From: Pseudoruegeria sp. SK021
GTDB taxonomy: Bacteria > Pseudomonadota > Alphaproteobacteria > Rhodobacterales > Rhodobacteraceae
Length of the DNA stretch: 64,000 bases
Reading direction: 5' to 3'
Assembly: GCF_002119405.1 (NCBI RefSeq)
Contig: NZ_MTBG01000001.1
Location: forward strand, 310,001-374,000
Shown here: piece after piece, positions 54,735 through 63,641 of the stretch
How the letters are laid out: every line of letters starts with the position of its first letter
Position numbering within the stretch: position 1 is the stretch's first letter
Program-made: the position numbers and the translations under genes
Notes under the pieces: generated by a model
Databases searched by the model: none
What the model saw: only the letters and a program-made list of their open reading frames with translations
What the model was told of the DNA's origin: nothing

Positions 54735-55970
54735 ATGCTGGAATTCTTGCTCTGCTCCATGCTGACCCTGCTGCCCGATTATCTGTATCGCCGCTATGTG
54801 CAGGACAAGCGCATCGGCCGCGAGATCACGCTGTTTTCGATGTGGTACGAACTGCGCTGGGGCATCGTCACCTGCTTCATGCTGACGGTGACCCTGATCA
54901 CGGTGATCTTCTTTTTCCATCCCAGCAGCACCAGTGTCACCGGCTATTTCCGCACCATCACCATCCTGCCAGAAACAGGTGGCCGCGTGACCGAGGTGCT
55001 GGTCACCGACAATCAGGTGGTTCAGGCTGGCGATCCGCTGTTTCGGATGGATGACAGCATTCAGCAAGCCAATGTCGAAGCCGCCCGCCGTCAGGTGACC
55101 GAAATCGACGCCGCCCAGATCGTGGCCCAATCGGAATTGGCCGCTGCCATCGGCACGCTAGAGCAAGCCACCGGCGCGGTGCGCCAAGCCCAGGAAGAAC
55201 TGGACACCAAGCTTGAGCTGCAACAGCGCAACGCCAATGTCGTCACCCAGCGCGAGATTGACCGCCTTCAGATCGCCGTCGACGGGCGCGAAGGCGCCCA
55301 GCACGCCGCCCTCGCCCAGAAAGAGGCGGTCGATGCCAAAATCGAAACCCTGTTGCCAGCGCAAAAGGCCAGCGCCGAAGCTGCCCTGGCGCAAGCCGAG
55401 GTTCTTCAGTCGAAAATGGTTGTCTATGCAGGCATCACCGGCACAGTCCAGCAGCTTGCCTTGCAGCCCGGCGATTACGTCAGCCCGATCCTGCGCCCCG
55501 CGGGCATCTTGATCCCGCAGACCACGGACGACCGGCGCTTTCAGGCCGGTTTCGGGCAATTGTCGGCCCAGATCATCCATCCGGGCATGATCGGCGAAAT
55601 GACCTGTGCCAGCCTGCCCTTCACCATCATTCCTATGGTGGTGACCAAAAAGCAGGGCACGATTGCCGCCGGGCAGTTTCGGCCCACCGATCAACTGATC
55701 GATGTCGCCACCCCAACCGCACCGGGAAGCGTCACGGTGACCATGATCCCGCTCTACGAAGGACAGGCCAATGCGATCCCACCGGGCAGTGCTTGCGCCG
55801 CCAATGTCTACACCAGCAATCACGACCGGTTAGAGACAGAGGACCTGCCGTTTTTGACCCGCATTTCGTTGCACGCGGTGGATACGGTCGGCATCGCCCA
55901 TGCGGCACTGCTGCGGGTGCAGGCCCTGTTGATGCCCGTCAAAACTTTGGTGTTCAGTGGTGGGCACTAA
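54735..55970 (+). CDS. HlyD family membrane-fusion protein
   Basis: A 411-residue periplasmic adaptor. It has an unusual N-terminus: a hydrophobic start (MLEFLLCSMLTLLPDYLYRR), a cytoplasmic loop, then a second helix (about residues 44-62). The lipoyl/hairpin domain follows with GGRVTEVLVTDNQVVQAGDPLFRMDD (about 77), a coiled coil (about 105-225) and the barrel domain with VVYAGITGTVQQLALQPGDYV. It lacks an ABC, MFS or RND pump next door, as with YiaV/YibH. GAAGGAGCACTGAGCG precedes the ATG. The partner transporter, if any, is unknown. Confidence 0.88.
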   Translation: MLEFLLCSMLTLLPDYLYRRYVQDKRIGREITLFSMWYELRWGIVTCFMLTVTLITVIFFFHPSSTSVTGYFRTITILPETGGRVTEVLVTDNQVVQAGDPLFRMDDSIQQANVEAARRQVTEIDAAQIVAQSELAAAIGTLEQATGAVRQAQEELDTKLELQQRNANVVTQREIDRLQIAVDGREGAQHAALAQKEAVDAKIETLLPAQKASAEAALAQAEVLQSKMVVYAGITGTVQQLALQPGDYVSPILRPAGILIPQTTDDRRFQAGFGQLSAQIIHPGMIGEMTCASLPFTIIPMVVTKKQGTIAAGQFRPTDQLIDVATPTAPGSVTVTMIPLYEGQANAIPPGSACAANVYTSNHDRLETEDLPFLTRISLHAVDTVGIAHAALLRVQALLMPVKTLVFSGGH

Positions 55971-56889
55971 GCCCACGACTGACGCCCCCCAAGACGCAGC
56001 CCACGGCATCCGACACGGCATTGGGCTGCGCCTGCTGACCACCTTTCTGATGACGGCAATGCTGGCAACGATCCACCAGATCGCCGAGGTGGTGCCATTG
56101 GGGCAGATGATCTTCTGGCGGTCGATCGTCGCACTGGGACCGATCCTGATCTATATGGCCCTGCGCCGCCAACTGCCGGCCGCCCTGAAAACCCGCCACC
56201 CGCGCCTGCATCTGACACGCGGGCTGTTCGGGGTGTTTTCGATGGCGATGTCGTTCATTTCGCTCACCTATCTGGCCGTGGCCAATGCGCAAGCGCTGGC
56301 CTATCTGGCGCCCCTGCTCAGCCTGCCGCTGGCGGCGGTCTTGGGCGGCGAGCATGTCTCGCGTCCGGTCATTCTGGCCACTGCCGCGGGCTTTGCCGGG
56401 GTCATGGTGATGCTGTGGAACCTGTTCAGCCTGCCCGGAAACGGCGCCCTGATCGGAATCGCGGCGGGCCTAACCTATGCGGTCACCATGGCCTTCGTGC
56501 GGGTGCATATCAAAGCGATGACCCGTACCGAATCCGCCGCCACAGTGGCGTTCTACTTTGCGGTGATCTCGTCGCTTGTGGGGCTGGCGACCCTGCCCTT
56601 CGGATGGGCCGAAACCCCGCCCGAGGTGCTGGTCTGGCTGGTGGCCTCGGGTCTATTGGGCGGCCTTGGCCATATCTGTTCGGTCGAATCCGTCGCCCGC
56701 GCCCCGGTCTCGACCCTTGCGCCGTTCGATTATACCGGCATGGTCTGGGCGCTGGGGTTCGACATTTTCCTGTTCGGCCACATGCCGCCCGTTGCCAGTT
56801 TGATCGGCGCGGCCCTGATCACCGGCGCCGCGCTGTGGATCGCGCTGGTCAATCCTCGCGCAACGGCGCGGCCATCCCCGGCACCATAA
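55957..56889 (+). CDS. EamA/DMT superfamily permease
   Basis: A 310-residue protein with ten membrane helices in two EamA repeats. The first contains TFLMTAMLATIHQIAEVVPLGQMIFWRSIVALGP and the second a GLTYAVTMAFVRVHIKAM segment, with SVARAPVSTLAPFDYTGMVWA near the end. It starts at a GTG inside the last codons of the HlyD gene (14-bp overlap), suggesting coupled expression, though a direct functional tie is not shown. Its last 41 bases overlap the end of the convergent DUF502 gene. Confidence 0.85.
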   Translation: MVGTKPTTDAPQDAAHGIRHGIGLRLLTTFLMTAMLATIHQIAEVVPLGQMIFWRSIVALGPILIYMALRRQLPAALKTRHPRLHLTRGLFGVFSMAMSFISLTYLAVANAQALAYLAPLLSLPLAAVLGGEHVSRPVILATAAGFAGVMVMLWNLFSLPGNGALIGIAAGLTYAVTMAFVRVHIKAMTRTESAATVAFYFAVISSLVGLATLPFGWAETPPEVLVWLVASGLLGGLGHICSVESVARAPVSTLAPFDYTGMVWALGFDIFLFGHMPPVASLIGAALITGAALWIALVNPRATARPSPAP

Positions 56890-57451
56890 GGGCCGCCGAT
56901 CCGCGCCCGAGAACCCGTAGCAAGCCTGCCGCCTGATGCGGCGGCAGATCCAGCGGCGTCACCCGCCACGGCTCCATCCCGACCGAGGTGCCCGACCATG
57001 CCCCCGGCGCACCGGGCAGAAAGACCACGACCACGGTATCGGTGCGATCCACTTCAAACGCAATCTGGGCATTGTCGTCGAACCGGGCCAGTACCGGCTT
57101 CAGCGTTGCCATGGCATCGGTGCCGGACGCCATGCCGCCGACCATGCTTTTGGCGATGGAATAGCCCGGGATTAGCTCGATCAGGATCGAATCCAACCGA
57201 TCGACCTGCCGCCGGATGATGTGCAGCCGTGCCGCCAAGCCCGCGATCAGACACAAGGCCACGATCAGCAGAATCGACAGCCCCTCGACCAGAAAATACC
57301 CATCGACCCCTTCCTGCATGCCCAACAACTGCCCGGTCGGACCGGCAACTGCGGTGCTGAACTCATAGGCCTTGCCCAGAATGATCACGATGAACACCAG
57401 CGGGATCAGGAACAGGACACCGCCAAGCAACGTCGTTTTAATCAGTTTCAT
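56849..57451 (-). CDS. DUF502 family membrane protein
   Basis: A 200-residue protein of the DUF502 family. Residues about 5-28 and 55-75 are membrane helices, followed by a soluble part with RLDSILIELIPGYSIAKSMVGGMA, VDRTDTVVVVFLPGAPGAWSGTSVGMEPWRVTPLDL. Function unknown; relatives are widespread in proteobacteria. It shares 41 bases with the end of the convergent DMT permease gene. An FG-GAP protein gene and a ferredoxin gene lie upstream on the same strand. Confidence 0.85.
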   Translation of the reverse strand: MKLIKTTLLGGVLFLIPLVFIVIILGKAYEFSTAVAGPTGQLLGMQEGVDGYFLVEGLSILLIVALCLIAGLAARLHIIRRQVDRLDSILIELIPGYSIAKSMVGGMASGTDAMATLKPVLARFDDNAQIAFEVDRTDTVVVVFLPGAPGAWSGTSVGMEPWRVTPLDLPPHQAAGLLRVLGRGSAALMVPGMAAPLRED

Positions 57452-57510
57452 CGAGGAGCCACCTTAAAGCGCGCGGTCAGGCGCGATGGAAACGGAAGGG
57501 CGGTCATGGC

Positions 57511-58214
57511 TTACATCTTGCAATCCATGGCCGCAGCAAAGCTATCGGCATCGACCAGATCACCCAAACGGCGGGCGGTCAGGGCATCGTTGGCCAAAGT
57601 GACGGCCATGACACTGGTCCAATCGCCGCTGGCCACAATCATCTCCGGGCCATTGCCGCACTCTCGCAACCCGCCCGAGATTTCAGGATCGCCGATCCGG
57701 TGGTTGCTGACCCCGGCCAGCGTCGCGACCGGCCGAAAGCCCGCCGGGCTGACCCGCCAGACCCGCAGCGTTTTGGCCAAATGGGGCTTCTCGACATAGG
57801 CCAGTTCCACCGCGCCGTCGCCGTCCAAATCAGCAATCGCAGCGGGGGCGAGCCAGCGGAACCGGGTACCAATAAAGGGGGTGGCCAGTTGCAGCCCGGT
57901 CTCGCCATAAATCGCCAGCCGGGCGCCGCGTGCGCTGTCGGTTTCCACCACCACCACCTCAGGGTGGCCATCGCCATCGACATCGGCCAGACGTGGCGCG
58001 GTATCTTCGAACACCCGGCTCTCCGGCAAGATCAGCCGCAAGGTCCGGCCATCGTCAAGGGTCAGTTCCAGCGTGCCGTATTCAATAGCGTCGCCCAAAA
58101 CGCCATGCGCATAGCGCGTCGTCGGATCGGCATAGCGCGCCGCAACGATCTCGGCGCTGGAGGGGCTGGCGGAAAGCAGGGTGAACAACCCCAGACTGGC
58201 CGCCAGCCGCCGCA

Positions 58215-58215
<1 letters not shown>
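57511..58215 (-). CDS. Secreted FG-GAP/VCBS repeat protein
   Basis: A 234-residue protein with a signal peptide (MRRLAASLGLFTLLSASPSSA-EIV) and a small beta-propeller-like domain. Two clear calcium-binding FG-GAP motifs are DVDGDGHPEVVVVE (about residue 77) and DLDGDGAVELAYVE (about 127). Two cysteines are seen, one in ECGNGPE and one near the C-terminus. No enzyme motif is visible. The ATG overlaps the ferredoxin stop by one base (TGATG), so the two are co-translated, an odd pairing with a cytoplasmic electron carrier. Confidence 0.85.
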
Positions 58216-58559
<344 letters not shown>

Positions 58560-58640
58560 TCACACTGTCCTGCCCGGGGACATAGGACAAGGGGGCTGAT
58601 TTTGCCATAGGACAGAAAAGACTTGCCTACACGCGCATAT

Positions 58641-58655
58641 GTTCTATTTTTGTTC
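58641..58655. promoter_or_regulatory. LexA (SOS) box, alphaproteobacterial type
   Basis: GTTCTATTTTTGTTC is a perfect GTTC-N7-GTTC operator, the known LexA site of alphaproteobacteria. It overlaps a possible -10 (TATTTT, 58645-58650) with a -35-like TTGCCT at 58623-58628 (16-base gap), and lies directly before the ATG at 58657. It should make the following gene SOS-inducible. Confidence 0.8.
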
Positions 58656-58656
58656 T

Positions 58657-59100
58657 ATGCAGGTCTTTTCCCCGTCCCATGCCGCCTTGGGTCAGAGCCG
58701 GGGCTCTGACTGGCCCCGCCCGCCCTCGTGCCTGCCTGCTATCTGGCTGGACCGGCCGCCGAATATGGCCCGGGTCAGCGTCGCCGGGCTGGTTCTGGTG
58801 CGCCAGCGGCCCGGCACCGCACATGGTGTGATCTTCCTCACGTTGGAAGATGAAACCGGCGTGGTCAATGTCATCGTCTGGAAAACAGTGTTCGAACAGT
58901 TTCGCCGGGCGGTCATCGCCGGGCGGTTGTTGCGGGTCACCGGCCGATTGCAGCGCGACAACGCTGTGGCACACGTGATCGCTGAACAGATCGAGGACAT
59001 CTCGCCGATGCTGGATGAATTAACCCGCCCTGCGCCAGCCAGATCGCTGCGCCCCACGGCACCACCGCCATCACGCGATAGAGATCAGCTGGCGGGTTGA
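58657..59100 (+). pseudogene. C-terminal remnant of an error-prone polymerase DnaE2/ImuC behind an SOS operator
   Basis: A 147-residue reading frame whose middle (about residues 40-125: [34 protein letters not shown]...[26 protein letters not shown]) matches the C-terminal OB-fold region of DnaE2/ImuC, normally about 1,050 residues long. The polymerase, PHP and finger domains are absent. The first 35 residues are not recognisable. It starts 1 base after a perfect LexA box. Either a deletion joined the promoter of an imuA-imuB-dnaE2 operon to the end of dnaE2, or the fragment is kept as an OB-fold protein. Its last 30 bases overlap the end of DUF2270. Confidence 0.8.
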
Positions 59101-59760
59101 TCGGTGGTGCTTCTCAATCCTTAGCGTCACCAGCGCCAGCAAGATCCAGCTGCTGTGGAACAGCACCCCGGCCATGATGACATATCCGCCCGGGATCGGG
59201 CCAATCGCGGCGCGGTCCAGAAAGACCTCCCAACTGGACACCGAGGTCGGGTGGATCGCCATCTTGCCGAAATACGCCACCGCTTGCACCGCCAGAATAT
59301 AGGCATAATTCTTGCGCAGCCGCCGCCCCACGGCCCGTAAATAACTGATATGAAAGCGCGGCTTGGCATAGTCATTGGCCAGAAGCGTGTTCCACTTGCC
59401 ATCCATCGTGACCCCGCGACCGTTCAGCATCGGCACATAGACATCGGTTTCGATCAACCGGCAGCGCGCCCGCCAAACGTTGAAATACCGATAGCGGCGC
59501 GCCTCGAACATCAGGAACACCACCACCAGAAGCCCGACAAGGATCAACGGCAGTGGCGAGGCGTCGGGTCCGGCATAGGTCAGGGACAGGGCCAGCCCCG
59601 TGGTCACGACCGACCAGTTGGTGGTCTGATCCAACCGGGATCGCCACAAAGTGCTGCGATAGACCTCACCGCGATAAAGATGCGCCAATGCACCCAGTTC
59701 GGCCGATGTGAACTCCGTCCGGCCTGCGTCCACCAACGGCGTTTCGCCCAGCGTGTTCAT
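59071..59760 (-). CDS. DUF2270 family membrane protein
   Basis: A 229-residue protein of the DUF2270 family. It has the motif [28 protein letters not shown] (about residue 23), membrane segments around 55-90, [29 protein letters not shown] (about 88), and a C-terminal membrane pair (about 165-215). Function unknown. GGGAGGGATCG precedes the ATG at 59760. It is convergent with the dnaE2 remnant (30-bp overlap) and lies downstream of degP beyond a terminator. Confidence 0.85.
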   Translation of the reverse strand: MNTLGETPLVDAGRTEFTSAELGALAHLYRGEVYRSTLWRSRLDQTTNWSVVTTGLALSLTYAGPDASPLPLILVGLLVVVFLMFEARRYRYFNVWRARCRLIETDVYVPMLNGRGVTMDGKWNTLLANDYAKPRFHISYLRAVGRRLRKNYAYILAVQAVAYFGKMAIHPTSVSSWEVFLDRAAIGPIPGGYVIMAGVLFHSSWILLALVTLRIEKHHRSTRQLISIA

Positions 59761-59894
59761 CGATCCCTCCCCAGAAATCGCGCCCATATCAGACTATTGC
59801 ACCGCCGGTCGGCTTTGGGAAGGGCACGCAGCCGCCGCAGGTCATCAGGGCATCAGCCGGGTGGCGCCGCGCGGAACTGCCCGGTCTTGAAACA

Positions 59895-59922
59895 GAACAG
59901 GGCACCCGAAGGCGCCCTGTTC
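59895..59922. terminator. Hairpin downstream of degP
   Basis: GAACAGGGC (59895-59903) pairs with GCCCTGTTC (59914-59922), with a further CC/GG pair round a CGAA loop. On the degP strand it is followed by TGTTTC. It lies 20 bases after the degP stop and should end the hfl-degP transcript. Confidence 0.65.
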
Positions 59923-59941
59923 CCACGTCAAATCGGATCGA

Positions 59942-61393
59942 TCAGTCCAGCGACAGCGCCACAAACCGTGGATCGACGCCGCGCCGCACCAGCAACAGCA
60001 GAGATTTACGTCCCGCATCGCGCGCGTCCGCGATCTGGGTATTCAGATCCTCAAGCGAGTCGATCTTCTTCTGCCCCGCCTCAGCGATCACATCACCCGG
60101 ACGCAGGCCTTTTTCGAACGCGTCCGAGGTTTCATCCAAAGAGGTCACCACGACGCCGGTGGCATCGGCACCGATCTGGTATTCGGCCCGCAGATCGTCG
60201 TTCAGACCGCTAACCGTGATGCCCAGAAAGCTATCCTCGATGGGTTCATTCGGCACCGCCGACGCCGGAATGGCTTCGGCCGTTTCCCGGCGACCAAGCG
60301 TCACCTGAAGCGTCTCGGTCTGGCCATCGCGGAACACCGTCACCCGCACGGCCTTACCGACCGCGGTGTTGCCAACCCGGCGCACCAGTTCGCGCGTGTC
60401 CGCAACGCTGCCGCCATCGAAGGACAGGATCACGTCGCCGGATTCGATCCCGGCAATCGCCGCCGGTCCTTCTGGCACGTCGGTCACCAAGGCCCCCGCT
60501 ACCGCATCCAGCCCCAGCGCATCGGCCAGATCGGCGTTCACGTCCTGAATGCGCACGCCCAACCAGCCGCGACGGGTTTCCCCGAACTCACGCAGTTGAT
60601 CGACCACATTGCCCACCACCGCCGAGGACATCGCAAAGCCAATGCCGATGGAGCCGCCATTGGGCGACAGGATGGCAGTGTTCACCCCGATAACTTGACC
60701 ATCCATGTTGAACAGCGGACCGCCCGAGTTGCCCCGGTTGATCGCGGCATCGGTCTGAATGTAATCGTCATAACTGCCTTGCAAGGCGCGGCCCCGGGCC
60801 GAGACGATCCCCGCCGACACCGAAAACCCCTGCCCCAACGGATTGCCCATGGCCATGACCCAATCGCCGACGCGCATCTGATCGCTGTCGCCAAAAGTCA
60901 CGAACGGCAGTGGCGCGTCGCTGTCGACTTTCAGCAGCGCAATGTCGGTGTTGGGATCGGTGCCCACCACCGTCGCTGGCAGTTCCTGCCCGTTAAAGAA
61001 CTCGATCATAATCTCGTCAGCGCCTTCGATGACGTGATTATTGGTGACGATATAGCCGTCTTCCGAGACGACAAATCCCGACCCCAACGCCGCCCCACGC
61101 CGCTGGCGTTCTGGCGAGTCGCCGTTGCGATCCATGAAGTCGCGAAAGAAATCCTCAAACGGAGAGCCCTCTGGCACGGTCGGCGTGGCCGGCGCACTTG
61201 CCGTGGCCATGTTGGTCGAGGTTGTGATGTCCACAACCGCATCGCTGACCTGTTCGGCCAAATCGGCAAAGCTTTCAGGGGCGCCGCGCGCCATAACTGG
61301 CGCCGCTTGGCCCATCGCCACAGCCACGCCCAATCCAAGGGCCATCGTTGCTGCCCGCACCCGACGGAGGTTCGATATGTTTGTAATCCGCAC
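59942..61393 (-). CDS. degP: Do-family periplasmic serine protease (DegP/MucD type)
   Basis: A 483-residue periplasmic protease and chaperone for misfolded envelope proteins. It has an N-terminal signal (about residues 1-33), the protease domain with GSGFVVSEDGYIVTNNHV (His, about 112), TDIALLKVD (Asp, about 142) and the catalytic GNSGGPLFN (Ser about 217), and two PDZ domains (about 270-370 and 395-480). I chose GTG 61393, with AGAGGAG six bases upstream, over ATG 61501. It is the last gene of an hflK-hflC-DUF2065-barrel-degP series, a pairing typical of alphaproteobacteria, though a promoter-like signal of its own lies upstream. Confidence 0.93.
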   Translation of the reverse strand: MRITNISNLRRVRAATMALGLGVAVAMGQAAPVMARGAPESFADLAEQVSDAVVDITTSTNMATASAPATPTVPEGSPFEDFFRDFMDRNGDSPERQRRGAALGSGFVVSEDGYIVTNNHVIEGADEIMIEFFNGQELPATVVGTDPNTDIALLKVDSDAPLPFVTFGDSDQMRVGDWVMAMGNPLGQGFSVSAGIVSARGRALQGSYDDYIQTDAAINRGNSGGPLFNMDGQVIGVNTAILSPNGGSIGIGFAMSSAVVGNVVDQLREFGETRRGWLGVRIQDVNADLADALGLDAVAGALVTDVPEGPAAIAGIESGDVILSFDGGSVADTRELVRRVGNTAVGKAVRVTVFRDGQTETLQVTLGRRETAEAIPASAVPNEPIEDSFLGITVSGLNDDLRAEYQIGADATGVVVTSLDETSDAFEKGLRPGDVIAEAGQKKIDSLEDLNTQIADARDAGRKSLLLLVRRGVDPRFVALSLD

Positions 61394-61445
61394 GCCACGC
61401 TCCTCTTGTGGTTCGCTCGCATCGTCAAAGCGACGCTTGACCGGC

Positions 61446-61475
61446 AGTATGGCGATATCCTTTCGGAAATGCCAA
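61446..61475 (-). promoter_or_regulatory. Candidate promoter of degP
   Basis: On the minus strand, TTGGCA (61475-61470) and CATACT (61451-61446) are 18 bases apart, giving a start near 61439 and a leader of about 46 bases to the GTG. The elements are imperfect and no heat-shock (RpoH) consensus was seen. Confidence 0.35.
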
Positions 61476-61496
61476 CCCGGCCACTGCTCGCGTTCC

Positions 61497-61512
61497 GTCA
61501 CACTGTTGTGAC
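61497..61512. promoter_or_regulatory. Perfect dyad GTCACA-N4-TGTGAC upstream of degP
   Basis: GTCACACTGTTGTGAC is a 16-bp dyad with 6-bp arms in the 185-bp gap between the barrel gene and degP, centred about 65 bases upstream of the proposed degP start site, where activators often bind. The regulator is not identified. Confidence 0.4.
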
Positions 61513-61578
61513 ACCAGGGAAAGCTCGCAGCGCGGTCTCAGGCGATTGGTCGGTCTGCCCAGCCCCGCCTGCGACCGC

Positions 61579-62490
61579 TCAGAAACTGAAATCGACACTG
61601 CCGCCGAACAGAGGCGTCGGGTCGTAATCGCGGGAATCGATCGTGCGGCCATTGCTGTCTTTCACCTGCAACGACCCGCCAAATGCCATCCCGGCAAAGG
61701 CGTTCACGCTGACCGCCCGTGACGGCTGCCAGCCCAGCGTTGCCACCACCGGCGTGGCCCGATCCCGCCCGATCCCGCCGGGGACCACGCCATCCTCATC
61801 CAGCCGGAACTCGACATCTTCATAGCGACCGGCGATCCCAAGGCTCAGCGCATCGCTGACCGCGTAGCTGAGGGTCAGACCCGGCCCGCGCGACGCCCCA
61901 AGCCCGCGCCCGGTTGATAAATTGACCCGATCGGTGATCGCCCAGTCGATCAGCAGGAATGGAAACAGCGTCACGTCGTCGTCCAGCGTCGATTGCATCC
62001 CAAGGCCCGGACCCAAGGTCAGACCGTCCCGAATGCGCCACGCTGCGCCAAGAATAAGCGCGCCGGTCTGACCATCGTCGAAATCCACCCCGTCCTCACC
62101 GTCAAACCGCAGCGACGGCACCACAAGGGCGGTGACTTGGTCACTCAGGCCAAAGGTGATCGGCACCGACAGGGCGTAATCGTTAATATCCCCCCAAGGG
62201 GCGATGGTATCGCTGAAGTCATAGGCACTGTGGCCAAGGCTCAAACTTACCCCAACCGACTCGCGAAAACTGGTCCCGTGGGTCACGTTAAAACTGACCA
62301 CGCCGCGGGTGTTGGAAAAGCTGCCGCCACCATCCAGATCCCGTTCCAAATAGGTGGCCGCACCGGCGTTGACGCCGCGCCGCCATGGGCTGTCTGGCCC
62401 TTGTCCCTGCGCGGTGACAGCCAGCGCAGACCCCAACGTGGCCAAGACGGCCAAAATAGGTATCCGAAATGATTTGAAAGGCTCAGTCAT
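61579..62490 (-). CDS. Outer-membrane beta-barrel protein of unknown function
   Basis: A 303-residue protein with a signal peptide (cleavage near AVTA-QGQ, about residue 27) and repeating amphipathic beta strands of 9-12 residues through to the end. The C-terminal strand is LFGGSVDFSF, finishing in Phe, the outer-membrane sorting signal. Central segments include VSLSLGHSAYDFSDTIAPWGDIN and WAITDRVNLSTGRGLGASRG. Some members of this kind are annotated as transporters. It sits between DUF2065 and degP, an outer-membrane client encoded beside its likely quality-control protease. Confidence 0.8.
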   Translation of the reverse strand: MTEPFKSFRIPILAVLATLGSALAVTAQGQGPDSPWRRGVNAGAATYLERDLDGGGSFSNTRGVVSFNVTHGTSFRESVGVSLSLGHSAYDFSDTIAPWGDINDYALSVPITFGLSDQVTALVVPSLRFDGEDGVDFDDGQTGALILGAAWRIRDGLTLGPGLGMQSTLDDDVTLFPFLLIDWAITDRVNLSTGRGLGASRGPGLTLSYAVSDALSLGIAGRYEDVEFRLDEDGVVPGGIGRDRATPVVATLGWQPSRAVSVNAFAGMAFGGSLQVKDSNGRTIDSRDYDPTPLFGGSVDFSF

Positions 62491-62542
62491 GACCACTCAT
62501 CCGCTAAGGCAATGTGAACCGGGCCGCGCGGGCCCGGGACAC

Positions 62543-62740
62543 TCACAATCCTGACAGATAGCGCGCTAAAAAGATAAGGAAAGTCCCACCGGCAAGGGCG
62601 ATGAGACCAAGAAGCCGCCGCGCCTCTAGGGGCAAGGCGGCCAGCATGCGCAAGATGTCCTCAACGCGCGAAGGGGCCAGTGCGAACACCAGCCCCTCCA
62701 CAATCAGAACAATCCCTGCAGCCATGAGCAACGTGCTCAT
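62543..62740 (-). CDS. DUF2065 family small membrane protein
   Basis: A 65-residue protein with two hydrophobic helices (about 5-22 and 43-62) and the family pattern IVLIVEGLVFALAPSRVEDILRMLAALPLEARRLLGLIALAGG. DUF2065 proteins frequently follow hflC and are of unknown function, probably associated with the HflKC complex. It starts 7 bases after the hflC stop, so it is co-transcribed. Confidence 0.9.
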   Translation of the reverse strand: MSTLLMAAGIVLIVEGLVFALAPSRVEDILRMLAALPLEARRLLGLIALAGGTFLIFLARYLSGL

Positions 62741-62747
62741 GCAGGTC

Positions 62748-63638
62748 TCACTGCGCCGCGCTGGCGCGCGAGGTCGGCCCGTTCAGATAGTTGAAAAATT
62801 CACTATCCGGCGTGATGACCATGGACGAGTTGGACCCTTTCAACGCCCGCTCGTAAGCGGTCAAAGAGCGATAGAATTCAAAGAACTCCTGATCTTCACC
62901 ATAGGCGTCGGCATAGGCCCGGTTCCGTTGCGCGTCAGCTTCACCGCGGGTGATTTCGCTGTTTTTGTTGGCTTCAGACACCAGCTCAACCACGGTCCGG
63001 TCGGCTTGCGCCCGCACCCGTTGTGCCGCTTCGTTGCCGCGCGCGATCTCGTCCGCCGCTTCCCGTTCCCGTTCAGCCCGCATCCGGGCGAAGGTCGCGT
63101 CCAAGTTCTGCACCGGCAGATTGGTCTGCTTTAGCCGAACGTCGACCACTTCCAACCCAAGGGCTGCGGCACGGGTTTGGGCCCGTTCCTTGATCCGTGT
63201 GGCCAGTATCGACCGGTCCGCGGACAGAATGGTATTTGACGTGACACCATCCGAACCCAGAACTTCACGGATCTGCGGATTAAGAATGCCTTCCAGACGG
63301 TTGGCTGCACCGGCCAGACCATCGCCGCCGACAGCCTGACGGAAGACGACGACATCGGCGATGCGATACCGCGCGAAGGCATCAACCACCAGACGGCGGT
63401 CATCCGACGGCGTTACCTCGATCGGCACGGTGTCGATCGACAGAATGCGCGAATCGTATTTCACCACATCCTGAATGAACGGCACCTTGAAGCCAAGGCC
63501 CGGCTCTTCTTTGACGGCCTTGATCTGACCAAACTGCAAGACCAGCGCCTTTTCGCGCTCGTCTACGATAAAGATCGACGAGGCCACGACGACAACAACC
63601 GCCACGACGGCTGCGAGCAAAAGATAAAGCTTGTTCAT
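62748..63638 (-). CDS. hflC: Protease modulator HflC
   Basis: HflC forms, with HflK, a large inner-membrane cage that modulates the FtsH protease. The 296-residue protein has one N-terminal membrane helix (about residues 4-25), the SPFH/stomatin domain with IVDEREKALVLQFGQ (about 24) and VVDAFARYRIAD, and a long C-terminal helix with RAEREREAADEIARGNEAAQRVRAQADRTVVELVSEA and the conserved DQEFFEFYRSLTAYERAL-type segment. It starts 3 bases after the hflK stop. Confidence 0.95.
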   Translation of the reverse strand: MNKLYLLLAAVVAVVVVVASSIFIVDEREKALVLQFGQIKAVKEEPGLGFKVPFIQDVVKYDSRILSIDTVPIEVTPSDDRRLVVDAFARYRIADVVVFRQAVGGDGLAGAANRLEGILNPQIREVLGSDGVTSNTILSADRSILATRIKERAQTRAAALGLEVVDVRLKQTNLPVQNLDATFARMRAEREREAADEIARGNEAAQRVRAQADRTVVELVSEANKNSEITRGEADAQRNRAYADAYGEDQEFFEFYRSLTAYERALKGSNSSMVITPDSEFFNYLNGPTSRASAAQ

Positions 63639-63641
63639 GGC

